Shown: positions 1 through 8,680 of the stretch, piece after piece | How positions within the stretch are numbered: position 1 is the first letter of the stretch | Layout of the letters: the number at the start of each line of letters is the position of its first letter | NCBI GenBank assembly: GCA_027618995.1 | Contig: JAQCGO010000004.1 | Coordinates: 1-64,000 of the forward strand | Direction: 5' to 3' | Length of the DNA stretch: 64,000 nucleotides | From: Pseudomonadota bacterium | GTDB lineage: Bacteria > Pseudomonadota > Gammaproteobacteria > Steroidobacterales > Woeseiaceae | Notes under the pieces: model-generated | Seen by the model: the letters and a program-made list of their open reading frames with translations, nothing else | Databases searched by the model: none | Told to the model about the DNA's origin: nothing | Made by a program: the position numbers and the translations under genes

Positions 1-272
1 TAGGATGAACAAAAACACTCTCTTAAACCAGAACTAATTCTGTCCCATAGGCGCTGACGTCATACACAATGCCGGTTCGCGAAATTGGGCGTCGTTCAAC
101 GTGCCGTCGGCGACGAACAGGCGGGAGCGCCACTTTTAGTGGATCGGGATTACCATGCTGTTGCAAAAAAAACGGCAGATTGCGATGCAATGCGGGGTTG
201 ATGGCGATGTGTCCCCAGAAAAGGTTGGGCTCGGTCAGCGCCGTTTACAGGACAAACTGACCGCCGAAAGGG
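1..272 (-). pseudogene. Putative esterase (alpha/beta hydrolase), 3' remnant
   Basis: Reading the minus strand downward from about 272, a hydrolase-like segment appears: a nucleophile-elbow-like SPFGGQFVL, a TAA codon at 245-247 where a Tyr is expected, then TALTEPNLFWGHIAINPALH. This is the region that follows the GxSxGG serine in IroE/putative-esterase proteins. The frame then shifts near 125-145 (into SRLFVADGTLNDAQFREPAL) and again near 62-72 (into YDVSAYGTELV). Only the C-terminal third of the family is present, and it begins directly after the stop of the next gene at 291, so a deletion removed the 5' part. The esterase call rests on motif resemblance; the loss of the reading frame is directly visible. 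Confidence 0.6.
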
Positions 273-290
273 CTCGGACCCCGGCTCGTT

Positions 291-818
291 TTAGTCTTCC
301 GTAAGGCGCGTTCTCACGACTGGCTCAAGTCCGGTCATTCCGGCGGATTTTCCATACGCCAGGGCATCCTCGTCGCTGGCACCGCGCAAACTTTCGCGGA
401 GAGCCAGCAATGCACCAACGCGATTGCCGCTGCCGCAGTGGACCAGGACGGGCCCCTCGTAGTCCGACAATATCTCGTCGAGATAGCGGGCGTTTTCCAT
501 GCTGATTGTGTCAGGGCTACTCAAGGGCAACACGATGTAATCGAGGCCGAGTTTTTCGAGTACGGCCGCTTCATCAAGCCCGCGGTCCTCGCTCTCACCA
601 CGCAAGTCAACGACAGCCTGGTAGCCCGCCTCTGCAAGCAGCTCAAACTGTTGTTCGTTGGGTTGCCCGGCGGAAGTCAGTCCGTCAACCGGCCGCAAAT
701 CGTCACTTCTCGTGACTGCGTTGATATCGACATGAATTCTCATGCTTTCCTCAGCCGTCGCTACGGACGTCAAATACAATGCGAGCAACGCGCTCAGAAT
801 AATTCCACGGTGCAGCAT
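291..818 (-). CDS. Exported CX4R phosphatase-like protein (DUF442/TIGR01244 type)
   Basis: This 175-residue protein starts with a signal peptide (about residues 1-22, ending ...TSVATA). The body resembles dual-specificity-phosphatase-like DUF442 proteins: an early LTSAGQP motif, an AVVDLRGESED segment, and a catalytic-loop motif HCGSGNR at about residues 127-133. The Cys-x4-Arg spacing is that of the DUF442/rhodanese-like group rather than the CX5R of classical tyrosine phosphatases, so the substrate is unknown. The export signal places it in the periplasm. It follows the lipoprotein gene by 8 bases and is probably in one transcription unit with it. The ATG at 818 is the natural start. Confidence 0.72.
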   Translation of the reverse strand: MLHRGIILSALLALYLTSVATAEESMRIHVDINAVTRSDDLRPVDGLTSAGQPNEQQFELLAEAGYQAVVDLRGESEDRGLDEAAVLEKLGLDYIVLPLSSPDTISMENARYLDEILSDYEGPVLVHCGSGNRVGALLALRESLRGASDEDALAYGKSAGMTGLEPVVRTRLTED

Positions 819-826
819 ATCGCCTC

Positions 827-2584
827 CTAGTCGCCAAGCGTTACGACGCTGTCAATGACCACGCCTTTGTCCGTGAATCGTACCTGGGCAGACATGTGCT
901 CATAGATATCCGCATAACCCAGCATGATTTCCTGCATCGCCTTCTGGAACTCGGGAGACATCGGCGCCTCATCGTTCGGCTCCTGCATCTGTATCGCTTC
1001 TGCGACAAAGGCATAGTAGCGACTGGAATCCATGCCGAACGAGAAGAACGTGCCGTTGTCCTCCACTTTGGCAGCCAACATGTCGCCGAGCTCCGCTTCA
1101 GCGCCGTCGCCAATGGAGAGCGCCAAGGCATCGTTGCTCAATGCAACGTACAGGTCTTGTCCCAACATTTGCGCTTGTGGCAGATCCAGCAGCACCGGCT
1201 TGCTATCCGGTTGCAAACCCAGACCGGCCAGATCCGGGCTTAGCATCGTGCCTAACGCAACCAGCGCCGGGGCATTGTTCATGGCCAGCAGGAATCGCCC
1301 GTCCACGGATGTTGGCGGTGTCTGGGTTGCCATGTTCAGGCCTTCGATATTCTCGATGACCGCGAGAAAACCGCGGAAGTCGTTAACCATTGGCGGTGGC
1401 GGCTCCTGCAGTCCGGCACGTACCTGCGCGACACCCGCTTGCAGATCAGCAAAGTGTTCACACATGAACGGGTCTTTTTCCATGGCATCCACTCGTGCCT
1501 CGACAAACTGACGCACCGCCACGACGTTCAGGCTCATGCCAAACGACAACAATCCGCCGGCATCAGCACCCAGCCCTGGAATCGCAGCCGGCAAGGTCTT
1601 CAATTCCGCCGCGATATCGTCGCGTAACTCGATGACTGCCTGGGACTCAAACTGCTCTGTAGAGACGTCCGAATAGCCCATGACCATGCGCGGCGCAACG
1701 CCTGCCATTTCGCGAATTTCCGCATGGCATACATCTGACAGGACAACCTCATCAATGGTCGATGCGACCAGGTCCGCATCCAGGCCTTTGGCATACCCGG
1801 TCAACGTACCGACAATTCGCGCAAAATCCAGATAGCCGATCAGGAAATCGTTGTAGCCATAATCACCGGAAATCTTTTGCAGGACGCCTGCCGCCGCAAT
1901 GGTCGATGCGGGCGCTGCAAAGCCGAGCAGACTGCTTAATTGCGGTTCGGCGAAATCGACAGGCGCAACCGACAAGACAACCTGTTTATAAAGTACCGCC
2001 ACCAGAATCCTGGCTTGGTCGACATCCACATAGCGAACCGGATTGCCCGCAATGCTCATCTGTTCCATTTTCTCGCCCGCAGATTCCTCGATGCGCGCCA
2101 GCGCTGCCTCGAACAATGCGCCATTGGAAACTTCAAGGCGGATTACCGGCAATAATCCATTGCCGTACAGGATCGACCTCGATTTGCGCTCGAAGCCTGC
2201 TCCACGCAAGCCTTCGATGGAGAACAGCGATGACATCTCACTCAATATCGCTACGGCTTTCTGCTGGTCCAATTGGTCTTCTTCGCTGGCGCTCTCGGTA
2301 TCGGCCGGTTGCGCGGCCATTACGACCATCTCCTGGAGCAGGATCTGGTAGGAGCTTAGGATGCGATTAATTTTCGGTTCGAGCTTGTCGAGGACATCAT
2401 CTGGCAACGGTGCCAGGCTCGCAAACACGTACGGTGAGTCGGCCGGCACATAGTTGAGTAATGAGCCCGCTGCCGCGATCTCGCCAGCCTGTTTCGATTC
2501 TTCGTCTGAATCGCCGCACGCGATCAACGTCGCGACAGAAAAACCCGCAATCAGTATTAGCTTGCTGCTAAATGCCTTAACCAT
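827..2584 (-). CDS. Large predicted lipoprotein of unknown function
   Basis: A 585-residue lipoprotein. The ATG at 2584 is chosen because it is preceded by an AAAGGAT ribosome-binding site and opens a lipoprotein signal (MVKAFSSKLILIAGF, lipobox ending LIAC at about residue 22). The reading frame continues upstream to 2743, but that extension has no signal peptide. After the lipid-anchor Cys comes an acidic linker (GDSDEESKQ), then a globular region beginning NYVPADSPYVFASLAPLP. That opening resembles DUF3352-like exported proteins, but I do not recognise a characterised family. No catalytic motif is visible. It probably shares a transcript with the CX4R protein downstream. Confidence 0.7.
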   Translation of the reverse strand: MVKAFSSKLILIAGFSVATLIACGDSDEESKQAGEIAAAGSLLNYVPADSPYVFASLAPLPDDVLDKLEPKINRILSSYQILLQEMVVMAAQPADTESASEEDQLDQQKAVAILSEMSSLFSIEGLRGAGFERKSRSILYGNGLLPVIRLEVSNGALFEAALARIEESAGEKMEQMSIAGNPVRYVDVDQARILVAVLYKQVVLSVAPVDFAEPQLSSLLGFAAPASTIAAAGVLQKISGDYGYNDFLIGYLDFARIVGTLTGYAKGLDADLVASTIDEVVLSDVCHAEIREMAGVAPRMVMGYSDVSTEQFESQAVIELRDDIAAELKTLPAAIPGLGADAGGLLSFGMSLNVVAVRQFVEARVDAMEKDPFMCEHFADLQAGVAQVRAGLQEPPPPMVNDFRGFLAVIENIEGLNMATQTPPTSVDGRFLLAMNNAPALVALGTMLSPDLAGLGLQPDSKPVLLDLPQAQMLGQDLYVALSNDALALSIGDGAEAELGDMLAAKVEDNGTFFSFGMDSSRYYAFVAEAIQMQEPNDEAPMSPEFQKAMQEIMLGYADIYEHMSAQVRFTDKGVVIDSVVTLGD

Positions 2585-2828
2585 GTGGAAATCATCCTTT
2601 CTAACAGTTACGAAACATGACAACGCCGCGCTCCATGAACAATCGGGAACGCCGTATACCAGGGTGAGAAGAGTAGCGGTGCCAACGGTGGTTAGTTGCT
2701 GTTCGATCTGCGTCGAGTTCCGTCGTTGGCGCATTATACGCAAAAATTTGGAAATGTAAGCCTGTGAAAGGCTTTTTTGTGGCCATCGCGAAATTGCCCG
2801 CAGCGATTCCGCCTACTAGACTGCCGCG

Positions 2829-3317
2829 ATGCCCTTTCAGATTCACAACGTCACGCCGCATGACCTGCCTGCGATACTCGCCACGAACGCATCCGAAGTA
2901 CCGCATGTTGGCGAGATTGATATTGACCGATTGCGTTGGTTTGCGGCGCATGCCAGTTATTTCAGGGTGGCGCGGGATGGCGATCAACTGGCCGGGTTTC
3001 TTGTCGGACTACGGCCGGGTAGCAGCTATGGCAGCATGAACTATCGCTGGTTCTGCGATCGATATGCCGAATTCGCCTACGTGGACCGCATCGTTGTTGC
3101 CGCGCATGCGCGGCGTCGCGGTCTCGCAGCTCTTCTGTATGACGATTTCGCCGCAGCGATGCCTGCGTCCGTCAGGCTGATGACCTGTGAAGTCAACATT
3201 CGCCCACCCAATGAGCAGTCGATGCGGTTCCACACGAATCTTGGATTCTGCGAAGTCGGAACTCTGACCAGCGATGCAGGCCGCAAGGAGGTCGCCCTGC
3301 TACTGAAACAACTATGA
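2829..3317 (+). CDS. GNAT family N-acetyltransferase
   Basis: A 162-residue single-domain GNAT protein, which would transfer an acetyl group from acetyl-CoA to an amine. The acetyl-CoA-binding motif A is clear at about residues 88-107: a hydrophobic beta strand (YVDRIVV) followed by ARRRGLAALLY, matching the Q/RxxGxG/A loop. The C-terminal strand-helix NEQSMRFHTNLGF fits motif B. No ribosomal-protein or antibiotic signature is present, so the substrate is unknown. It lies between two minus-strand lipoprotein genes and is transcribed alone. Confidence 0.85.
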   Translation: MPFQIHNVTPHDLPAILATNASEVPHVGEIDIDRLRWFAAHASYFRVARDGDQLAGFLVGLRPGSSYGSMNYRWFCDRYAEFAYVDRIVVAAHARRRGLAALLYDDFAAAMPASVRLMTCEVNIRPPNEQSMRFHTNLGFCEVGTLTSDAGRKEVALLLKQL

Positions 3318-3339
3318 CGAGCGGGCGACCCGGTTTCTA

Positions 3340-4266
3340 TCAGTGCGAACTGTTCGGCGTTGCATGTACCAGCGGATCATATTTCTCGCCCGCTTCGATG
3401 CGGACGGCCAAACGGTTTTGCGGTGAGGCCACCGGACAGGTGGCGAAATCATTGAACGCACAGGGCGGATTGTAGGCGCGATTGAAATCGAGGATGGTCT
3501 CCTCCCCGTCGGCCGGCCGGTCAGAATACAGAAAGCGCCCTGCAGGATAAGTCTCTCGGCCGGTCGTGCTGTCAGCGAATACGAAGAATAGCTCATCGCC
3601 GGAATCATAGGCCTCGAGTTGCAATGTTTGCCCGTCGATTTCGAATTCCACTACGCCCGGTGATTCGGGATGCCATCCAAGTCCTTCGATAACCGTATCC
3701 ACGTCGAGAATTTTCGGCGCCGCAAAAAGGTGCAATTTTGCCGCAACGCGCAAGTCGGGATTGATCGGGGAGTACTCGATCGGCGGAAATGCGGCGATCG
3801 CGGGATGTTCGAAATCTCTTAGCCGCAGCGCAAATCGTTCATCACGCCGGATGATCGTCCATGCGATCGAGCCGTGGGAGATCGTTACCGGATCATCTGT
3901 TGTATCGTCTGCAACCAGAATTGTGCTGACAGGCTGATCGTCTGAGTACGCTGCAACACCGTCAACGACCCGCAGTACCACGCCGTCTGCCGAAACCTGC
4001 AATTCACCGACGATTGGCGGTGCCGAGGCAGGAAATATGATGTCGCTGCCCGCCGCCGATCCAATGGTCGCGGTTCCGTCGTCCAACCAGAAAAGGCCGG
4101 CAAGATTCAGGTACCCGTCCGGCCCTTTCAAACGCTCAACGCGTGCCGTACGCCATTCAAGGTTTTCTGCTTCAAACTTTGCCATATCAAGTACATTGTC
4201 ACTGCTATCACACGCTGCAGCCATGGTCAGGACAGCCAGAGGAAATAATGCGGAAAAGCGATTCAT
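3340..4266 (-). CDS. DUF1684 lipoprotein
   Basis: A 308-residue protein of the DUF1684 family. The hallmark C-terminal stretch is present: TYPAGRFLYSDRP, then GEETILDFNRAYNPPCAFNDFATCP and the PQNRL segment near residues 230-290. The start at 4266 is preferred because it opens a lipoprotein signal (MNRFSALFPLAVLTMAAAC, Cys at about residue 19). Upstream in-frame codons to 4365 lack signal character. The family's biochemical function is not known; the Asn/Cys-rich motif is conserved in it. The gene is divergent from srkA with about 110 bases between the chosen starts. Confidence 0.8.
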   Translation of the reverse strand: MNRFSALFPLAVLTMAAACDSSDNVLDMAKFEAENLEWRTARVERLKGPDGYLNLAGLFWLDDGTATIGSAAGSDIIFPASAPPIVGELQVSADGVVLRVVDGVAAYSDDQPVSTILVADDTTDDPVTISHGSIAWTIIRRDERFALRLRDFEHPAIAAFPPIEYSPINPDLRVAAKLHLFAAPKILDVDTVIEGLGWHPESPGVVEFEIDGQTLQLEAYDSGDELFFVFADSTTGRETYPAGRFLYSDRPADGEETILDFNRAYNPPCAFNDFATCPVASPQNRLAVRIEAGEKYDPLVHATPNSSH

Positions 4267-4376
4267 GAGCAATTGTAACCCTATAACCCTTCGAGCAAAT
4301 AGATTCTTGCCTAGACCTCGGCCGAGCCGCAATATGCGCGCTCTGACCGAGCCTGATGGCACCACCGGAAATTAAC

Positions 4377-5381
4377 ATGCACGAGCAGGACGATTCTTCG
4401 TCAATTGCCTACGCCAATCTTCAACCTGAGCAGATTATCGCGACGCTGGAGGGCATAGGTTACCGCTGTGATGGTCGATTTCTCGCGCTCAACAGCTATG
4501 AAAACCGGGTGTATCAGATCGGCATCGAAGACAATGTTCCCGTCGTTGCCAAGTTTTACCGGCCCGCTCGGTGGAGCAACGCAGAAATCATCGAGGAACA
4601 CGTTTTCGCAACGCAGTTGGCGGATGCCGAAATTCCGGTGGTGGCACCAGTCCCGCACCAGGGCTCAAGCCTGCTCACGGCCGGGCCCTTTCGCTTGGCC
4701 GTATATCCCTATCGTGGCGGCCGGGCACCTGATCTTGACGACTACGACCTGCTGCGTCAGCTCGGCAGGCTCGTCGCACGGATACACAACGTTGGCGAGC
4801 TGGAGACCTTTGCGCACCGCCCCACTATCGACATAGACAGTTACGGGACCGAGTCCCGCGATTTTCTGCTCGACAATGAATTCATTCCCTACGACCTGGA
4901 GGCCGCCTATGTAACTATCGTGGAGCAGGTTCTCGATGGCGTGGAGGCCTGTCTGTTCCGGGCCGGCGCGGTACGCCAATTTCGCATCCATGCCGATTTT
5001 CATCCAGGCAATGTGCTAGTCGCCAGGGAGCAGATTCACATTGTAGATCTGGACGATGCGCGAAGCGGCCCTGCCGTACAGGACTTGTGGATGTTCCTTT
5101 CCGGCAACCAGGACGAGCAGTCCCCGCAATTGTCGGCTCTGCTTGAGGGTTACCAGGAGTTTCGACGATTTGACGCGCGCGAGTTGCACCTCGTTGAGGC
5201 GCTACGCAGCCTGCGCATCATGCATTATGCCGCCTGGCTGGCACGGCGATGGAATGACCCGGCCTTCAAAACCGCTTTCCCGTGGTTTGCAGGGCAACGT
5301 TATTGGGACGAGCACATCCTGTCCCTGCGCGAACAGGTCGCGCTGATGCAGGAACCGCCCCTCGAATGGCGGCCGCGATAA
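4377..5381 (+). CDS. srkA: Stress response kinase A (YihE/SrkA family)
   Basis: A Ser/Thr protein kinase of the aminoglycoside-phosphotransferase fold that in E. coli counteracts stress-triggered death. The match to E. coli SrkA is strong along the whole length: LNSYENRVYQ, VAKFYRPARW and EEHVFATQLADAEIPVVAPV in the N lobe. The catalytic HADFHPGNVL corresponds to the family H-x-D-x5-N loop, with IVDLDDARSGPAVQDLWMFLSGN as the metal-binding segment. The start at 4377 has a nearby GGA; an ATG at 4356 is in frame and adds seven residues. In E. coli srkA is followed by dsbA, but here the next gene is an unrelated lipoprotein. Confidence 0.92.
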   Translation: MHEQDDSSSIAYANLQPEQIIATLEGIGYRCDGRFLALNSYENRVYQIGIEDNVPVVAKFYRPARWSNAEIIEEHVFATQLADAEIPVVAPVPHQGSSLLTAGPFRLAVYPYRGGRAPDLDDYDLLRQLGRLVARIHNVGELETFAHRPTIDIDSYGTESRDFLLDNEFIPYDLEAAYVTIVEQVLDGVEACLFRAGAVRQFRIHADFHPGNVLVAREQIHIVDLDDARSGPAVQDLWMFLSGNQDEQSPQLSALLEGYQEFRRFDARELHLVEALRSLRIMHYAAWLARRWNDPAFKTAFPWFAGQRYWDEHILSLREQVALMQEPPLEWRPR

Positions 5382-5520
5382 GATTGCCGCTTATTGATCT
5401 GTGGTCCGCGCCGCACTACAGTGAGCCTCTTGTGGATTTACCTCCTGTAGCGGAACTCTGTTGCCCCAATGTGCTCTGAATACGGGGATCGATCGTCGAG
5501 AATTTGCCGGATAATCCGAA

Positions 5521-6177
5521 TTGAATAACGCCATTCGAATAATGCTGTCAGGGATGCTGATTTTCGGCCTGCTGGCTGGCTGCGGTTCGAACGTCAGGCT
5601 GGATCCGCCGACGATCCCCACGCCGCTCATCGTCAAAGTTCCCGCGTCGATTGGCCTGCGGATGCCGGCCGAGTTTCAGCATTTCGTTCACGACGAGGAA
5701 ATCATCGGCCGTGAACAATGGTCAATCGATTTCGGGAGTTCGAACGCCGCCCTGTTCACACAACTCTTCGGTTTCATGTTTGAGCGCGTCACGCTGGTGT
5801 CCGCCACGGACGATCCAAAGGATCTGGCGATCGATGCATTGATTGAGCCCAGTATCGAGGCATTTGAGTTTTCGGTGCCGAACCAAAGTAAGACGGAATC
5901 ATTCGCAGTGTGGATCCGCTACCGAATCAAGGTCTATGACCAGCATGGCGATGAAGTAGCCAATTGGCCGGTCAGTGCCTACGGCAAGAGCCAGACATCC
6001 TCGCTGAGCGGAACCCAGGCGCTGCAACGCGCTGCGATTCTCGCAATACGCGATGCCGCCGCCCTGATGATTATGAAACTTGATGAAGCAACCGGTATCG
6101 GCCAGCTGGCAGCCGCCCGCGCCCGCGCCAATACGGCCGTCGTATCCGAAGAGGAGCCACCCAGTGACAGTGAATAG
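5521..6177 (+). CDS. Predicted lipoprotein, first of a pair
   Basis: A 218-residue protein with a TTG start and a short lipoprotein signal (MNNAIRIMLSGMLIFGLLAGC, anchor Cys at about residue 21). The mature part has a mixed alpha/beta composition with segments such as VWIRYRIKVYDQHGDEVANWPVSAYG, then a long helix rich in Ala. That layout is seen in envelope-assembly helper lipoproteins (LptE/YajG-like), but the resemblance is too weak to assign. An ATG at 5542 is a possible later start but would leave almost no positive n-region. Its 3' end overlaps the next lipoprotein gene by 14 bases, which implies co-translation. The 139 bases upstream of it show no other gene. Confidence 0.65.
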   Translation: MNNAIRIMLSGMLIFGLLAGCGSNVRLDPPTIPTPLIVKVPASIGLRMPAEFQHFVHDEEIIGREQWSIDFGSSNAALFTQLFGFMFERVTLVSATDDPKDLAIDALIEPSIEAFEFSVPNQSKTESFAVWIRYRIKVYDQHGDEVANWPVSAYGKSQTSSLSGTQALQRAAILAIRDAAALMIMKLDEATGIGQLAAARARANTAVVSEEEPPSDSE

Positions 6178-6850
6178 CCGCATTCTCAGAAACCCGATCA
6201 TGGTGGTTGGCGCTCTGGCGCTTGCCGGATGCATCACGTCGCGCGTGGAAGACGCCCGTATCAACAGCACTGGCATTGAGGCTGGAGAGGGTGTTGTCGT
6301 CATGGCCAAGAGTTATCACCTTGGCAATGAAACGGAAGAAAAGTATATCCAGTGTATTGAACGAGGACTTGCGCGCGGGGCTTCCAGTTTGCGCGTCATC
6401 CCACACCGCGAATTTGTCGATTCGCTGTTCCCCTGGTTCGAACCGCGCACGGCGCCATCTGAAACCAAGCATTTGCCGAAGCTCATGGAGTATCCCGGCG
6501 TCGTCGATCGCATCGCACAACAAAAGGTCCGTTACATCATCTGGCTCGATGGCGACACCGAGCGCGTTGCAGGCGGCGGCAGCCTTTCCTGCGCTGTAGG
6601 CCCCGGCGGCGGCGGTTGCTTCGGCTTTGCATGGTGGCAAAACCAGGCCGATTACGAAGCGGCCGTTTGGGATATCAACGAGCTCGAGGCCGCGGGTACG
6701 GTAACGACCGACGTCAGTGGCACTTCATTCATGCCAGCAATCGTCATACCCATCCCGCTCATTGCCAGGCCTCAGGCAAAGGCGTGCAAGACGCTGGCGG
6801 ACCAGCTGCAGCGATTCATCGTCAATGATGGCGGTGGCGACAGCGCCTGA
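6164..6850 (+). CDS. Predicted lipoprotein, second of a pair
   Basis: A 228-residue lipoprotein that I do not recognise. The GTG at 6164 is chosen because an AGGAG lies seven bases upstream inside the preceding gene; the lipobox follows (MVVGALALAGC). The mature protein holds KSYHLGNETEEKYIQCIERGL, a helix-strand segment near residues 75-95, and a glycine-rich cysteine-containing stretch (GGGSLSCAVGPGGGGC). It then ends in a helix, QAKACKTLADQLQRFIV. Conserved Cys residues may form disulfides in the periplasm. The tight overlap with the gene before it suggests that the two lipoproteins act together. Confidence 0.65.
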   Translation: MTVNSRILRNPIMVVGALALAGCITSRVEDARINSTGIEAGEGVVVMAKSYHLGNETEEKYIQCIERGLARGASSLRVIPHREFVDSLFPWFEPRTAPSETKHLPKLMEYPGVVDRIAQQKVRYIIWLDGDTERVAGGGSLSCAVGPGGGGCFGFAWWQNQADYEAAVWDINELEAAGTVTTDVSGTSFMPAIVIPIPLIARPQAKACKTLADQLQRFIVNDGGGDSA

Positions 6851-6854
6851 AATG

Positions 6855-7331
6855 TCAATCAGGGCGCCCTGCCCTGATAAATGCGTCTTGGTAGAAGTCA
6901 GACCGTAGTGAAGCAACCGACACGACATTCCCGGTCGACGGCGCATGCACGAATTCGCCGCCTCCAACATACATTCCAACGTGGGACATTTTGCCAGCGA
7001 TCCTGAAAAACAGAACATCGCCGACTCGCAGATCATTGTTTGCCACTGGCCGCATCGCGTTCCACTGCGCCGCCGTCGTTCGCGGAATGTGTTTGCCAGT
7101 GTTGGCATATGCGTACTGCATCAGTCCACTGCAATCGAAGCCATTCGGAGAGGCGCCGCCATATCGATACCGTACGCCTACCTGTTGAATTGCGATGGCC
7201 GCTGCTTTTTGCGCCGAGCTACCAGCACTCGCCGGCTCCAGCGTCGGTTGAGAACCACAGCCGACCACCATGGACGCAATCGCCGCAATGCAGACCACCC
7301 TTCGAATTAACTGCGCTGACTGGGATATCAT
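6855..7331 (-). CDS. NlpC/P60 family cell-wall peptidase, lipoprotein
   Basis: A 158-residue peptidoglycan endopeptidase with a lipoprotein signal (VVCIAAIASMVVGC). The catalytic Cys is in NGFDCSGLMQYAY (about residue 65), the His in MSHVGMYVG and the third residue in EFVHAPS, the complete Cys-His-His triad of NlpC/P60 enzymes that cleave D-Glu-mDAP bonds. The ATG at 7331 follows an AAGGGAAG sequence; a GTG at 7352 is in frame but has no better ribosome-binding site. It is divergent from the metallopeptidase lipoprotein gene, with starts 58 bases apart, so one promoter region serves both. Confidence 0.9.
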   Translation of the reverse strand: MISQSAQLIRRVVCIAAIASMVVGCGSQPTLEPASAGSSAQKAAAIAIQQVGVRYRYGGASPNGFDCSGLMQYAYANTGKHIPRTTAAQWNAMRPVANNDLRVGDVLFFRIAGKMSHVGMYVGGGEFVHAPSTGNVVSVASLRSDFYQDAFIRAGRPD

Positions 7332-7389
7332 CAGGCTACACTTCCCTTGCACCGGACAACCAGGCTAATAATTGCCGCCGAATCTTCCT

Positions 7390-8676
7390 ATGAACTGGAT
7401 CGCAAAAGCAAGCTGCTTGCCGGCCACCATTCTTGTTATTTGCACCGGCTGCAACGTGCCGGTGACGGAATCCGTCGCGGGCAACCAGCCGCTCACTTAC
7501 CAGGTCAGCTATACGGTTGTACCGCAGCCGCTCGAAGGCACGCTCGAGGTGCAAATGCGCGTGATTCAGCCCCGCCGACTGCTCAGGGAGGTGCGTTTTC
7601 CAACCGATCCACGAATCTCCGAGAGCATGGCGGACGGCGAGCTGCTTACGGCGGACAACGAAATAGTCTGGCATCCGCCCAAGACGGGAGGCACGTTGCG
7701 CTGGACCGTGAGCGTCGCAAGCCGTCGCAACGGCAACGGCTACGATGCCTGGCTTGCAGACGATTGGGGGCTGATGCGCGCGGAGGATCTCATACCCCGC
7801 GCGACAACTCGCGCCGTACGTGGCGCAGTCGGCAAGACGACATTGAAATTCAAACTGCCGGGCGGCTGGTCCGTTGTCACAGCATATTTCAACAGGAGCG
7901 GCACATTTTCGATCAACAAAGTCGAGCGACGATTCGATCAGCCGGATGGATGGATCGTGATGGGCCGACTCGGTATTCGCCACGAGACCATCGCCGGACT
8001 CCGCGTTTCCATCGCCGCACCGGTCGGTCACGCTGTACGTCGAATGGACATTCTCGCGTTACTGCGCTGGGCCCTGCCCGAGCTTGTTCGCGTAATACCG
8101 GATCTGCCGCGCAGGCTGACGATCGTCAGCGCAGGTGATCCGATGTGGCGTGGCGGACTTTCGGCACCACAGTCACTTTACATACATGCCGAAAGGCCGT
8201 TAATCAGCGAGAACGCGACCAGTACGCTGCTACACGAGGTTATGCACAGCACTCTGCGCCTTACCAGCAAGGCCGGTTACGACTGGATCGTAGAAGGACT
8301 TGCCGAATACTATTCGCTTGAATTGCTGCGACGCAGTGGCAGCATTTCGCAGGCACGGTTTAACATCGCGCGGAAGAATCAATTGCGTTGGTCAGAGTCT
8401 GCCGACAATCTGTGCCAACGCACGTCTAATGGTGCCGCAACGGCGCTGGCCGTCGTGGTCTTTTCAGAGCTCGACGCGGAAATTCGAGGCGCCACTGACG
8501 GGGCATTCTCGCTTGACGATCTGTTGCGACAATTGCACCGCAACCAGAAGCCGGTCGATCTTGCTTCGCTACTACAGATTTCGAAACAGCTGACGAACAC
8601 GAAATCGGACGTCTTGGAGATCGATAAGCTGGCGGGTTGCCGGAGTATCGTGTCGGGCGATCAGGAAAGCCACTAG
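7390..8676 (+). CDS. Predicted zinc metallopeptidase lipoprotein (gluzincin type)
   Basis: A 428-residue protein starting at ATG 7390 with a lipoprotein signal (LPATILVICTGC, Cys near residue 21). A peptidase-like site is seen in the C-terminal half: LLHEVMHSTLRLT carries HExxH at about residues 281-285, and VEGLAEYYSLELL about 20 residues later supplies the third zinc ligand Glu of an M1/gluzincin-like fold. The N-terminal half (TYQVSYTVVPQPLEGTLEVQMRV) looks like a beta-rich domain as in M1/M61 proteins. The substrate is unknown. It ends 4 bases before the broken AAA ATPase gene, so the two probably formed one operon. Confidence 0.75.
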   Translation: MNWIAKASCLPATILVICTGCNVPVTESVAGNQPLTYQVSYTVVPQPLEGTLEVQMRVIQPRRLLREVRFPTDPRISESMADGELLTADNEIVWHPPKTGGTLRWTVSVASRRNGNGYDAWLADDWGLMRAEDLIPRATTRAVRGAVGKTTLKFKLPGGWSVVTAYFNRSGTFSINKVERRFDQPDGWIVMGRLGIRHETIAGLRVSIAAPVGHAVRRMDILALLRWALPELVRVIPDLPRRLTIVSAGDPMWRGGLSAPQSLYIHAERPLISENATSTLLHEVMHSTLRLTSKAGYDWIVEGLAEYYSLELLRRSGSISQARFNIARKNQLRWSESADNLCQRTSNGAATALAVVVFSELDAEIRGATDGAFSLDDLLRQLHRNQKPVDLASLLQISKQLTNTKSDVLEIDKLAGCRSIVSGDQESH

Positions 8677-8680
8677 AGCG

